From Humitalea sp050632385 (GTDB taxonomy: Bacteria; Pseudomonadota; Alphaproteobacteria; Acetobacterales; Acetobacteraceae), in contig NZ_CP192599.1 of assembly GCF_050632385.1 (NCBI RefSeq), positions 930,001 through 994,000 of the forward strand: a DNA stretch of 64,000 bases. The letters are read 5' to 3'. Numbering within the stretch: the first letter of the stretch is position 1; every line of letters starts with the position of its first letter. Shown one piece after another: positions 8,010-16,429 of this stretch. A model generated the notes under the pieces. The model worked only from the letters and a program-made list of their open reading frames with translations, was not told the DNA's origin and ran no database searches. The translations under genes were made by a program, and so were the position numbers.

Positions 8010-9488
8010 ATGCTCGATACCATCGCGACTTTGCCGCTGAAGGACCCGGACCTGCTGCGCCAGGCCAATTACATCGGAGGCGCCTGGGTGCAGGCGGCCT
8101 CCGGCAAGACATTGGATGTCCGCAACCCCTCGACCGGCGCGCTGGTCGGCCGCGTGCCTGCCATGAGCGCCACCGAAACCCGCGCCGCGATCGAGGCCGC
8201 GCACGCCGCCCAACCCGCCTGGCGCGCGATGCTGGCCAAGGATCGGGCCGCCGTCATCCACCGTATCGCCGCCCTGATGCACGCCAATGCCGACGACTTG
8301 GCCGCCATCATGACCGCCGAACAGGGCAAGCCTTTTGCCGAGGCCAAGGGCGAGGTCGTCTATTCCGCCAGCTTCCTGGAATGGTTCGCCGAGGAGGGCC
8401 GCCGCGTTTACGGCGAGATCATCCCCCCGAATGCCAAGGGCCGCCGCATCCTGGTGACCAAGGAACCGGTCGGCGTTTTCGCCGCCATCACGCCGTGGAA
8501 CTTCCCCTCCGCCATGATCACCCGCAAGGCCGGGCCAGGCTGGGCCGCGGGCTGCACCGGGGTGATCCGGCCCGCGTCGCAGACGCCGTTCTCGGCGCTG
8601 GCGCTGGCCGTGCTGGCCGAACGCGCGGGCATGCCGGCGGGTGTGTGCAACGTCATCACCGGCCCATCGGGGGCGACGGGTGGGGAACTGACCGCCAATC
8701 CGCTGGTGCGCAAACTCTCCTTCACGGGATCGACCGAGGTCGGGCGCATCCTGCTCGCGCAATGCGCGGCCACCATCAAGAAGACCAGCATGGAACTGGG
8801 CGGCAATGCGCCCTTCATCGTCTTCGACGACGCCGACCTGGACCAGGCCGTTCTGGGCGCCATGGCCAGCAAGTTCCGCAACACCGGACAGACCTGCGTC
8901 TGCGCCAACCGCTTGCTGGTGCAGGACGGGGTCTATGACGCCTTTGCCCAAAAGCTGACGATCGCGGTCAATGCGTTGAAGGTCGGCGACGGCATGGAGC
9001 CGGGCGTGACCCAGGGCCCGCTGATCAACCCCGAAGCGGTCCAGAAGGTCGAGGAACACATCGCCGACGCGCTGTCCAAGGGCGCCCGCGTGCTGACCGG
9101 CGGCGCACGCCACCCACGCGGTGGCCAATTCTTCTCACCCACCGTGCTGGCCGACGTGCCGCTGTCGGCCCAGGTCCTGATCGAGGAAACCTTTGGTCCC
9201 GTCGCGCCGCTGATCCGCTTCGGCACCGAGGCAGAGGCCATCCGCATCGCCAATGACACCGAATTCGGCCTGGCCGCCTATTTCTACGCGCGCGACGTCG
9301 GCCGGATCTTCCGGGTGTCGGAGGCACTGGAAGCCGGCATCATCGGCGTCAACGAAGGCATCATCAGCACGGCCGAGGCGCCCTTTGGCGGCTTCAAGCA
9401 ATCGGGCCTGGGGCGCGAGGGCAGTCACCTCGGCATCGAGGAATACATGGAGGTGAAGTACGTCGCGATCGGGGGGCTGGGGGCATGA
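8010..9488 (+). CDS. gabD: NAD(P)-dependent succinate-semialdehyde dehydrogenase family protein
   Basis: Aldehyde dehydrogenase of 492 residues in the GabD group. It carries the catalytic Glu262 (MELGGNAPF), the nucleophile Cys296 (NTGQTCVC, with the second Cys typical of GabD) and the PWNFP motif. Expected role: oxidation of succinate semialdehyde, or a related semialdehyde, to the acid. An oddity is that the usual Lys of the cofactor-binding KPAS motif is Arg187 (VIRPASQTPFSAL). GGAGG precedes the ATG. The following VOC gene starts within its stop codon (ATGA), so the two are co-translated. Confidence 0.9.
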   Translation: MLDTIATLPLKDPDLLRQANYIGGAWVQAASGKTLDVRNPSTGALVGRVPAMSATETRAAIEAAHAAQPAWRAMLAKDRAAVIHRIAALMHANADDLAAIMTAEQGKPFAEAKGEVVYSASFLEWFAEEGRRVYGEIIPPNAKGRRILVTKEPVGVFAAITPWNFPSAMITRKAGPGWAAGCTGVIRPASQTPFSALALAVLAERAGMPAGVCNVITGPSGATGGELTANPLVRKLSFTGSTEVGRILLAQCAATIKKTSMELGGNAPFIVFDDADLDQAVLGAMASKFRNTGQTCVCANRLLVQDGVYDAFAQKLTIAVNALKVGDGMEPGVTQGPLINPEAVQKVEEHIADALSKGARVLTGGARHPRGGQFFSPTVLADVPLSAQVLIEETFGPVAPLIRFGTEAEAIRIANDTEFGLAAYFYARDVGRIFRVSEALEAGIIGVNEGIISTAEAPFGGFKQSGLGREGSHLGIEEYMEVKYVAIGGLGA

Positions 9489-9880
9489 AATTCGCCCACA
9501 TCAACCAATACGTCGCCGATGTCCCGGCGAGCCTGGCCTTCTACAAGGCGGCCTTCGGCCTCGCGACCCGCTTCGTCGCCGAGGGCTCGGATTATGCCGA
9601 GATGGAGAGCGGCGCGGTCACCATCGCCTTCACCAGGGAAACCTTTGTCGCGGAGCAGGGCGCCGAATTCCGCCGCCTGCGCGCCACCGACACCGCGCAT
9701 GGCTTCGACATCGGGTTCACGACCGATGACGTCCACGCGGCGTTCAGCCGCGCGGTCGCGGCGGGGGCCAGCCCGATCATGCCGCCGCAGCAGAAGCCCT
9801 GGGGCCAGGTGGTGGGCTATGTGCGCGACCTGAATGGCACGGTGGTGGAGATCGGATCGCCGATGGCGGCCGCCACCTGA
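9485..9880 (+). CDS. VOC (glyoxalase/bleomycin-resistance fold) protein
   Basis: A 131-residue VOC-superfamily protein with the usual two beta-alpha-beta-beta-beta modules (KFAHINQYVADVPASLAFY at the start and GYVRDLNGTVVEIGSP at the end). Members are metal-dependent lyases, isomerases or dioxygenases, or non-catalytic binding proteins. Catalytic residues cannot be assigned reliably. The four-base overlap with the aldehyde dehydrogenase gene suggests a role with that enzyme. Confidence 0.8.
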   Translation: MKFAHINQYVADVPASLAFYKAAFGLATRFVAEGSDYAEMESGAVTIAFTRETFVAEQGAEFRRLRATDTAHGFDIGFTTDDVHAAFSRAVAAGASPIMPPQQKPWGQVVGYVRDLNGTVVEIGSPMAAAT

Positions 9881-9988
9881 TCGTCGGGGCGCCACGCGGC
9901 GCTGCCGCATCCAGCGCATGACAGCCAACAGGTGACACTGGCCGCGCGACGCGCCATCTGGGGGCGTCACGCGCGGATGGTGTCCTTC

Positions 9989-11362
9989 ATGTCCTACGAC
10001 TTCGACCTCTTTGTCATCGGCGGCGGTTCGGCCGGCGTGCGCTGCGCCCGCATCGCCGCGGGCCATGGCGCGAAGGTCGCCATCGCCGAGACCCGTTTCT
10101 GGGGCGGCACCTGCGTCAACGTCGGCTGCGTGCCCAAGAAGATCATGGTGCAGGCCGCCGAATACGGCGCCTGGATGCAGGATGCGGCCGGTTTCGGCTG
10201 GGACATCCCGCCCGGCGCCACGCATGACTGGGCACGGCTGGCGCAGGCGCGCGACCGTGAAGTGGCGCGCCTGTCCGGCATCTACGGCCGGCTGCTGGGC
10301 GGCGCGGGGGTCACCACCTTCGATGGCTACGCCAAGTTTGCCGGCCCCCACAGCGTCACGGTGAACGGCCAGACGGTCACCGCCGAACGCATCGTGATCG
10401 CCGTCGGCGGCAACGCCGTGCGCCCGGACATCCCCGGCGGCGAGTTGGCGCTGATTTCCGACGACCTGTTCACCCTGCCGGCCCTGCCGCGCCGCGTCGT
10501 CATGCTGGGTGCCGGCTATATCGCGCTGGAATTCGCCATGCTGCTGCGCGGGCTGGGGGCGGAGGTCGATGTGATCTACCGCGCCGACCTGCCGTTGCGC
10601 GGCTTCGACGACGACATCCGCAACGCGATGGTCGAAGCTCTGGAGGCCGCCGGCATCCGCCACCACGCCGGCCAGGGGCTACGTGCGATCGAGGCCGCCG
10701 GCGACGCTCGCCGCGTGATCCTGGCCGATGGCACCGTGGTCGAAGCCGATGCGGTCATTGCCGCCACCGGCCGCCGCCCGGCATTGGCGGGGCTGGAGCT
10801 GGCGGCGGCGGGGCTGGCGCCGGATGCCCGCGGCGCGCTGTCGGTCGATGGCGCGCATGCGACCTCGGTGCCGCATATCTACGCGATCGGCGACGTCACC
10901 GACCGTGTGAACCTGACCCCGATGGCGACCGCCGTCGGCCATGCCCTGGCCGACACGCTGTTCGGCGGCAATCCGCGCCAGGCGTCCTACCAGAACGTGC
11001 CGAGCGCGGTCTTCACCGACCCGCCGATCGCGACCGTGGGGTTGACCGAACACGAGGCCGCCCTGGCCGGCCCGACCGACATCTACGTCGCCCGCTTCAC
11101 CCCGATGCGCCACACCATGTCCGGCCGCGCGCGCAAGACGCTGATGAAGCTGGTGGTCGATGCCCGCACCGACCGCGTGCTGGGCGCGCATGTGATGGGC
11201 GATGACGCCGCCGAGATGCTGCAGGGCTTCGCCGTCGCCATCACCGCCGGCGCGACCAAGGCCGATTTCGACCGCACCATCGGCATCCACCCGACCATGG
11301 CCGAGGAATTCGTGACCATGCGGACCCGCACGCGACAGGTGGGGCTGACCCCGGCGCTTTGA
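9989..11362 (+). CDS. gor: Glutathione-disulfide reductase
   Basis: FAD-dependent pyridine nucleotide-disulfide oxidoreductase of 457 residues that keeps glutathione reduced. The FAD-binding GGGSAG lies at residues 11-16. The redox-active pair is Cys42 and Cys47 (GGTCVNVGCVPKK), with an NADPH-binding motif LGAGYIALEFA and the C-terminal catalytic HPTMAEE. The chosen start gives the canonical MSYDFDLFVIGGGSAG; an alternative ATG four codons upstream is possible. It may serve the GST and glyoxalase-fold genes elsewhere in the window. Confidence 0.92.
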   Translation: MSYDFDLFVIGGGSAGVRCARIAAGHGAKVAIAETRFWGGTCVNVGCVPKKIMVQAAEYGAWMQDAAGFGWDIPPGATHDWARLAQARDREVARLSGIYGRLLGGAGVTTFDGYAKFAGPHSVTVNGQTVTAERIVIAVGGNAVRPDIPGGELALISDDLFTLPALPRRVVMLGAGYIALEFAMLLRGLGAEVDVIYRADLPLRGFDDDIRNAMVEALEAAGIRHHAGQGLRAIEAAGDARRVILADGTVVEADAVIAATGRRPALAGLELAAAGLAPDARGALSVDGAHATSVPHIYAIGDVTDRVNLTPMATAVGHALADTLFGGNPRQASYQNVPSAVFTDPPIATVGLTEHEAALAGPTDIYVARFTPMRHTMSGRARKTLMKLVVDARTDRVLGAHVMGDDAAEMLQGFAVAITAGATKADFDRTIGIHPTMAEEFVTMRTRTRQVGLTPAL

Positions 11363-11406
11363 CCCCATCACGGCCAGTTGCGATCCCGGCCCGTTCGCAA
11401 CCGGCC

Positions 11407-11437
11407 TTATCTGGTTGATAGTCATTTTTGAGATAAT
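11407..11437 (+). promoter_or_regulatory. Possible promoter and inverted repeat upstream of the effector-like gene
   Basis: This A+T-rich patch is unusual against the surrounding sequence. A -10-like GATAAT lies at 11432-11437. The 6-mers TTATCT (11407-11412) and AGATAA (11431-11436) form an inverted repeat 18 bases apart. No convincing -35 box is present, so this could be an activator-dependent promoter. It is a weak call. Confidence 0.3.
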
Positions 11438-11508
11438 TCACGAAGCGTTCTGAGTTGTGCGATCATCCAGGTCGCGTCCGCTCGACGATTACACAGGGAG
11501 CGGGCCGG

Positions 11509-12675
11509 ATGCCGAAGCCAGGATACGCCACGGGCGTGAGCTTTCGCCTGCCCGACATCCTGCACAAGCGCGCCCTGGCGATGGACCCGGACCTGCCTGC
11601 CGCTCCCATCCTGCTGCACCTGTCCGACCTGCCATCCCGCCGTGGCGCCCTGGCCTTCGCCGCGGCGGGCCAGGTCTGGATCGCACCGCGTGCGTTCCGG
11701 CCGCGAAGCCGCCAGGGCCTGGCGCTGATCGGCCATGAACTCGCGCATCTGGCGCAGCAGTCCCGGATGGGGGCGATGCCCGCGGGCGTCCTGGCCGATG
11801 CCGGGCTGGAGGCAGCCGCCGATGCCTTTGGCGACGCCTTCGCCGAAACACCGGCCATCGATGCGCCATGGGTGGCGGTCGCGGGCCCCGCCGCCGCGCC
11901 CTCCGGCGTCGTGCAATGTTCCTACGGCCGCCCCGGCAACATGCGCCCGCTGGCGGCGCGGATCGCCGACGACGCCTTCCTCGACGATGAGGAGGATGAG
12001 GAGGAGGACGAAGCCACCGGCCCCGGCGCCAGGGATGGCGGCGCCAGCCACGGCAAGACGGCCAAGAAGATCGCGGGGCCCACGCGTGCCGTGGTGGGCG
12101 GTGCCGTCAGCGCGGTGAACACCACTTCTGGCGTGTTGGGCGGCACGGGCATCGCGGGCGGCGTCACCGGCGCCCTGTCGGCCGGTGCTGCCGCGGCGAT
12201 GGCGCCGGCGGCGGCCGTGCTCGGGCCGGCCGGCATCGCGCTGATGATCGCCGATATCGCGCTGTCCGCGGCCTCCGCCGCCAGCACCTATTCGCATATC
12301 ACCGCGCTGGAGAAGATCCTGCGGACCTATGAATTCGCCGGCAAGCAGGTGCGGGAATCGACCCTGGAAGCGATCGCCTACGCGCTGAACAAGAAAAACA
12401 AGAAGCTGAAGCGCAAGGGCCTGGGCTGCATCCCGATCCTCGGCAGCATCTGCAACAGCGTCTACACGCTGGGCCGCACCATCCAGAAACGCGTCGACGG
12501 CACCCGCGGCACGGAGCGCCGGTCGCAGGCGCGCACGCTGTGGCTGAACATGATGGCCGGCGACCCGGCGGCCATCGCGGCCTGCCAGGAACTGCTGGGC
12601 GTGGCGATGTTCACCAAGATCCGCAAATACAGCGACGGCGACGTGGTGCTGAAGAAGAAGCTGAAATCGCTTTGA
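11509..12675 (+). CDS. Putative eCIS-type effector with DUF4157-like HExxH domain
   Basis: A 388-residue protein. The N-terminal ~110 residues resemble DUF4157: LALIGHELAHLAQQ with the zinc motif His76-Glu77-x-x-His80, and a later LEAAADAF in which Glu101 could be the third ligand. DUF4157 proteins are known as cargo or effectors of extracellular contractile injection systems. An acidic linker follows (residues 158-169), then a Gly/Ala-rich hydrophobic region (about 194-260) that could insert in a membrane. The C-terminal region is basic and ends in KKKLKSL. No sheath, tube or baseplate genes are nearby, so it is an orphan here. AGGGAG lies 8 bases before the ATG. A housekeeping protease role cannot be excluded. 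Confidence 0.7.
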   Translation: MPKPGYATGVSFRLPDILHKRALAMDPDLPAAPILLHLSDLPSRRGALAFAAAGQVWIAPRAFRPRSRQGLALIGHELAHLAQQSRMGAMPAGVLADAGLEAAADAFGDAFAETPAIDAPWVAVAGPAAAPSGVVQCSYGRPGNMRPLAARIADDAFLDDEEDEEEDEATGPGARDGGASHGKTAKKIAGPTRAVVGGAVSAVNTTSGVLGGTGIAGGVTGALSAGAAAAMAPAAAVLGPAGIALMIADIALSAASAASTYSHITALEKILRTYEFAGKQVRESTLEAIAYALNKKNKKLKRKGLGCIPILGSICNSVYTLGRTIQKRVDGTRGTERRSQARTLWLNMMAGDPAAIAACQELLGVAMFTKIRKYSDGDVVLKKKLKSL

Positions 12676-12709
12676 GCCCCCGGGGGGGGGGGGGGGCGGT
12701 TAGCCCCCC
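12676..12709. terminator. Poly-G tract with potential hairpin between convergent genes
   Basis: Directly after the effector-like gene stop comes C5 followed by an uninterrupted run of 15 G (12682-12696), then CGGTTAG and C6 (12704-12709). G6/C6 can pair across a 7-base loop, giving a possible terminator for the two genes that converge here, though without the usual T-run. Homopolymers of this length are prone to slippage and to sequencing error. Confidence 0.4.
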
Positions 12710-13515
12710 GGCGGCACTTCCACCGTCCAGATGTCGAACTTCGCCAGCCGCGTCACGCCAAAGGTGCTGCTGATGGCGACATCCGACGCATCCCGCCCGC
12801 GCGCGATCAGCACCCGCCCGATGCGCGGGATGTTGTTGCGTGCGTCGAAAGTGTGCCAGCGGCCACCGACGAAAACCTCCATCCAGGCCGAGAAATCCAT
12901 CGGATCGGGGCTGATCGGCACGCCGATGTCGCCCAGGTAGCCGGTGCAGTAGCGCGTCGGGAAGTTCATGCAGCGCAGGAAGGCGATCGCCAGATGCGCG
13001 TAGTCGCGGCAGACGCCCTTCTTCTCGATCCAGGCATCCCAGGCGCCGCGGGTCGATCGCGCATCCTGGTAGTTGAACTTGATGTGGTTGTGCACGAAGT
13101 CGCAGATCGCCTGCACCCGCGCCCAGCCCGGCGGCGTATTGCCGAACAACTGCCAGGCGATGTCGGACAGGCGGTCGGTTTCGCAATATCGGCTGCCCAG
13201 CAGGAACACCAGCGTCTCCTCCGGCAGGTCCTGCACCGGGGTCTGCTGTGCCTCGGGCACGATCAGGTCATGCAACCCGCTGTCGTTGACCACGGCGTTG
13301 GTGGTGATCCGCATCAGCCCCGGCGGCGCCACGATGCGCGTGCACCAATTGCCGAAGCCATCGCGATACGCGGTCATGGGCACCGAGGGCTGCGTGATCA
13401 TGTGGTCCGGCACGACGATGTCCGACACGCGCGAATAATGCACGTTCAAGGTCAGGATCATGGGTGTGGGCTGCGGACAGTCGTAGGTGATGTCGTAGCC
13501 GAGGCGGATGCGCAA
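12700..13515 (-). CDS. Transglutaminase-like cysteine protease family protein
   Basis: A 271-residue protein with a bacterial transglutaminase N-terminal domain and a transglutaminase core. The catalytic triad is visible as Cys169 (KKGVCRDYAH), His221 (GRWHTFDARN) and Asp224. I prefer the TTG start at 13515: GGAG lies 7 bases upstream and the product begins RIRLGYDITYD, where family members normally start. An ATG at 13554 is the alternative. Such proteins are thought to be amidases or proteases rather than cross-linkers. It converges on the effector-like gene and shares the G-rich spacer. Confidence 0.88.
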   Translation of the reverse strand: MRIRLGYDITYDCPQPTPMILTLNVHYSRVSDIVVPDHMITQPSVPMTAYRDGFGNWCTRIVAPPGLMRITTNAVVNDSGLHDLIVPEAQQTPVQDLPEETLVFLLGSRYCETDRLSDIAWQLFGNTPPGWARVQAICDFVHNHIKFNYQDARSTRGAWDAWIEKKGVCRDYAHLAIAFLRCMNFPTRYCTGYLGDIGVPISPDPMDFSAWMEVFVGGRWHTFDARNNIPRIGRVLIARGRDASDVAISSTFGVTRLAKFDIWTVEVPPGG

Positions 13516-13677
13516 AGGTCGTTCTCCGTCGCCGGATCGGCGCGGGCCGACCATACGCGAGGCAAACGCCGCCGTCCTGCGCGGGTTGCGGGCAGCGTCG
13601 CGAATCATGGACCGCGCTGCCTCTTTCACGCGCATCCGTGATTGGACCTTGCCCTTGCCTTGCATGAGGCTGCTGCG

Positions 13678-14106
13678 ATGCAGCGCCCACAACGGCCCCC
13701 CGCAAGGCACCCTCGTTCGACCCGGATCTTGGCGACTGTGGCCATTCTGTCGTTCCTGACGGCCGTGTTGGGGCCGCGCGCCGTCCTCGTGCCCGCGGTG
13801 GTCGTTTTCGTCGTGGCGCTGGTGTCGCTGACCCTGTTGCCGGCACGGGACAAACGCCGCCGGGCGACGGGGCCAAGGGGCGATGACACAGGTGATTCGT
13901 CGTCGTCCTGGGACAACCACCGCGCAACCTCCTCCGGTGCGGCGGCGGCGGCCGGCGCCGCCTTCGCCACCGGCGGCACGATGGAAGGCGCCGCGGCGGA
14001 GGGATTCTCCAGCGGTGGCGGGATCGACGGCGCAGGCTTTTCGTCAGGCAGCGATGGCGATGCGTCCGGCGACAGTGGCGGCGGTAGCGACAGCAGCAGC
14101 GACTGA
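13678..14106 (+). CDS. Small membrane protein with Gly/Ser-rich tail
   Basis: A 142-residue protein with a basic N-terminus, two adjacent hydrophobic segments (ILATVAILSFLTAVLG and VLVPAVVVFVVALVSLTLL), then a soluble tail rich in Gly, Ser and Asp ending GGGSDSSSD. Such tails occur in exported low-complexity proteins, but I do not recognise a family. The start could also be the upstream GTG/ATG set; ATG 13678 gives a compact protein with a positive-inside N-terminus. Confidence 0.5.
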   Translation: MQRPQRPPARHPRSTRILATVAILSFLTAVLGPRAVLVPAVVVFVVALVSLTLLPARDKRRRATGPRGDDTGDSSSSWDNHRATSSGAAAAAGAAFATGGTMEGAAAEGFSSGGGIDGAGFSSGSDGDASGDSGGGSDSSSD

Positions 14107-14129
14107 TCGCGCCTGCCGCCGCCCGTGCC

Positions 14130-14600
14130 TCAGGCCTGCGGGGGAATCCGCAGCACCTGGCCTGGATAGATCTTGTCCGGGTGCGTCAGCATCGGCTTGT
14201 TGGCCTCGAAGATCGCCGGGTATTTGTTGGCATTGCCGAGGTGCTGCTGCGCGATCTTCGACAGGGTGTCGCCGCGCACCACGGTATGGAAGACGGGGGC
14301 GGGTGCGGGGGTGGCGGTGGTCACGGCTTCCTCGACCGCCGCGATGCCGGCCACGTTGCCGGCGGCCAGGATCATCCGCTCACGCGTCTCGGCATCCGGC
14401 GCGGTGCCGCCCAGGTGCACGCGATCGCCCTCGACCCGGACCGTCACGTCGGCTGGGGCGACGCCCAGGCGGGTGAGTTCCGCCTGCACCGCCTCGGCGG
14501 TCGGGGGGGCCGGGGGCGGGCGGCTCGCGTCCTGCGTCGCCTCCGACCCGCCGATGCCGAGCAGCCGCCCCGCGGCGGCGACAAAGCTGAAAAGACCCAT
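14130..14600 (-). CDS. BON-LysM domain protein, Kbp/YgaU-like
   Basis: A 156-residue protein with an N-terminal MGLFSFV start typical of the Kbp/YgaU group, a BON domain (about residues 36-95, with VEGDRVHLGGTAPD) and a C-terminal LysM domain (about 105-154, HTVVRGDTLSKIAQQHLGN and PGQVLRIP). E. coli Kbp binds potassium; other members may bind cell-wall glycans. The ATG at 14600 is chosen because it gives the family-typical N-terminus and has AAGGA 10 bases upstream. Confidence 0.85.
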   Translation of the reverse strand: MGLFSFVAAAGRLLGIGGSEATQDASRPPPAPPTAEAVQAELTRLGVAPADVTVRVEGDRVHLGGTAPDAETRERMILAAGNVAGIAAVEEAVTTATPAPAPVFHTVVRGDTLSKIAQQHLGNANKYPAIFEANKPMLTHPDKIYPGQVLRIPPQA

Positions 14601-14723
14601 GGCTGTGATGTCCTTCCCCATGCGATGTGTGACGTTCTTCTTGTGTCGGAACGATCCGGCAGGACGTTTACCATGCCAGGGGCCGGGGCGTGCATTCTTA
14701 TCGGCAGCGTTGCGAAAACCCGC

Positions 14724-14753
14724 TTGACAGCCACCAGCCGGGGTTCCAACACT
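14724..14753 (+). promoter_or_regulatory. Candidate sigma-70 promoter for the ArsR operon
   Basis: A perfect TTGACA lies at 14724-14729. At 18-base spacing the -10 position reads AACACT, a weak match (3 of 6). Transcription would begin only a few bases before the ATG at 14761, so the mRNA could be almost leaderless. The site lies close to the start, where an ArsR-type repressor could act on itself. Confidence 0.35.
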
Positions 14754-14760
14754 TAATGCG

Positions 14761-15093
14761 ATGGTTAACTATTCACCCGACCCGCTCGACCGCGTCTTCG
14801 CGGCCCTGACCGACCCGACCCGGCGCGCCCTGATCGCGCGGCTGGGGGAGGCGGATAGCATGACCGTCAGCGACCTTGCCCGGCCGCTGACGATGTCGCT
14901 GCCCGCCGTGATGAAGCACCTGGATGTGCTGGAAAACGCCGGCCTTATCGCGCGGCAAAAAACCGGCCGCACGGTGGCCTGTCGCCTGACGGCCGCACCG
15001 ATGGAGGATGCGATGGCCTGGCTCACCCGCTACGCGCGCTTCTGGGATGAAAGCCTCGACCGCCTGGCGGCGATGGTGGAGCGCCCCTTGTGA
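14761..15093 (+). CDS. ArsR-family winged-helix transcriptional regulator
   Basis: A 110-residue DNA-binding protein with the ArsR/SmtB winged-helix fold (FAALTDPTRRALIARLGEAD, then the recognition helix around LPAVMKHLDVLENAGLI). There is no CxC metal site, so it belongs to the metal-independent subgroup commonly paired with AHSA1/SRPBCC proteins. It heads an operon whose next two genes overlap by four bases each, and it probably represses its own operon. Confidence 0.9.
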   Translation: MVNYSPDPLDRVFAALTDPTRRALIARLGEADSMTVSDLARPLTMSLPAVMKHLDVLENAGLIARQKTGRTVACRLTAAPMEDAMAWLTRYARFWDESLDRLAAMVERPL

Positions 15094-15533
15094 CGACCGT
15101 CATCCCGAGCGTCACCCTGGTCCGCCGCCTGCGGGCGCCCCCGTCGCGCGTCTTCGCCGCCTGGACCGATGCCGCGACCCTGGCCACCTGGTTCGGCCCG
15201 CACCACACGCGGGCCGAGGAAGCCGAGGTCGATGCGCAACCAGGCGGCCACTTCCGCGTGGCCCTGCGCGAGGACAATGGCGCCCGGCATGAGGTCGCCG
15301 GCACCTATACCGAGGTGACGCCCGACACGGCCCTGGTCTTCACCTGGGCCTGGACCAACGCGCCCGAACGCCAGTCCCGCGTCACCATTCGCCTGCGTGC
15401 GGTGCCGGAGGGCACCGAGCTCACCCTGGTCCACGACCGCTTCGCCGACGCCGATACCGCGACGCGGCATGTGCGCGGCTGGACGGAATCGTTCGAACGC
15501 CTTGTCGCCCTTTTTGAAGGAACCCCAGCATGA
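15090..15533 (+). CDS. SRPBCC/AHSA1-family protein
   Basis: A 147-residue START-like domain protein (VRRLRAPPSRVFAAWTDAATLATWF, later DTALVFTWAW and LTLVHDRFAD). The fold forms a deep hydrophobic pocket; the ligand is unknown. The GTG start overlaps the regulator stop by four bases (GTGA), and its own stop overlaps the next gene. In many alphaproteobacteria this class of protein is the operon partner of an ArsR regulator. Confidence 0.85.
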   Translation: MTTVIPSVTLVRRLRAPPSRVFAAWTDAATLATWFGPHHTRAEEAEVDAQPGGHFRVALREDNGARHEVAGTYTEVTPDTALVFTWAWTNAPERQSRVTIRLRAVPEGTELTLVHDRFADADTATRHVRGWTESFERLVALFEGTPA

Positions 15534-16417
15534 CCGTCTTCAGCATCAACCGCGACCTCAACGCGCCGCGCGACACCGTCTGGCGCGCCTGGACCGATCC
15601 TGACGCGCTGAAGGGCTGGTGGGGGCCGAAGGGGTTTGTGCTGCACCACTGCGCGATGGATCTGCGGCCGGGGGGCATGTTCCTCTATGGCATGCGTTCG
15701 CCGGACGGGGCGCCGATGTGGGGGCGCTGGGCGTTCCGTGAGGTCGTGGCACCGTCTCGGCTGGTCTTCGTCACCTCCTTCTCCGACGCCCAGGCCGGGA
15801 TCACCCGCCACCCGATGGCGCCGACCTGGCCGGCCGAGATGCTCTGCACCCTGACGCTGGAGGAGTCCGGGCAGGGCACCCGCCTCAGCCTGACCTCGAC
15901 GCCGATCAACGCCACGGCCGAGGAGGAGGCCATCTTCGACGCCGGCAAGCCCTCGATGACGATGGGCTGGGGCGGCACCTTGGGTCAGTTGACGGATTGG
16001 CTGGCCGTGGCGCCCAAAGCCGCGCCGCTGATCGTGCCCTACCTGACCGTCAGCGACGCGACCGCCGCGATCGACTTCTACGGCCGGGCCTTTGGCGCGC
16101 TGGAACGGATGGTGATGCGGGCGGAGGACGGCAAGCGCCTGATGCATGTCGACCTGGCGCTGCTCGGTGGGTCGTTGTTCCTCTGCGATTGCTTTCCCGA
16201 ACATGGCGGCTCGCAACCCGACAAGGTGCCGCCCGCCTCCATCGCGCTGGTGCTGCCGCGGCCGGCCGATGTGGATGCGCTTTATGCCCAGGCCATCGCC
16301 GCCGGCGGCACGCCAAAGATGCCGCCGCATGACGCCTTTTGGGGCGCGCGCTTCGCGATGCTGACCGATCCGTTCGGCCACAACTGGATGCTGGACGCCA
16401 ACCTGCCGAAGACCTGA
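15530..16417 (+). CDS. SRPBCC-VOC fusion protein
   Basis: A 295-residue two-domain protein. Residues 1-160 form an AHSA1-type SRPBCC domain (NAPRDTVWRAWTDPDALKGWW). Residues 165-292 form a PhnB-like VOC domain (YLTVSDATAAIDFYGRAFGA to FGHNWMLD). The fusion joins two ligand-binding folds that elsewhere are separate genes, suggesting they act on the same molecule. It overlaps the preceding SRPBCC gene by four bases. The reaction, if any, is unknown. Confidence 0.85.
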   Translation: MTVFSINRDLNAPRDTVWRAWTDPDALKGWWGPKGFVLHHCAMDLRPGGMFLYGMRSPDGAPMWGRWAFREVVAPSRLVFVTSFSDAQAGITRHPMAPTWPAEMLCTLTLEESGQGTRLSLTSTPINATAEEEAIFDAGKPSMTMGWGGTLGQLTDWLAVAPKAAPLIVPYLTVSDATAAIDFYGRAFGALERMVMRAEDGKRLMHVDLALLGGSLFLCDCFPEHGGSQPDKVPPASIALVLPRPADVDALYAQAIAAGGTPKMPPHDAFWGARFAMLTDPFGHNWMLDANLPKT

Positions 16418-16429
16418 GGGAGCATCGCC

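Noticed and set aside
7401..9128. 575-codon open frame on the minus strand
   Set aside because: It lies antisense to gabD and the small membrane gene, is composed of Arg/Gly/His-rich low-complexity sequence, and shows no domain. Long antisense frames are expected at this G+C content.
11509..14600. A complete contractile injection system locus around the DUF4157-like gene
   Set aside because: No tube, sheath, spike, baseplate or AAA+ ATPase genes are present. The transglutaminase and BON-LysM proteins have many other roles.
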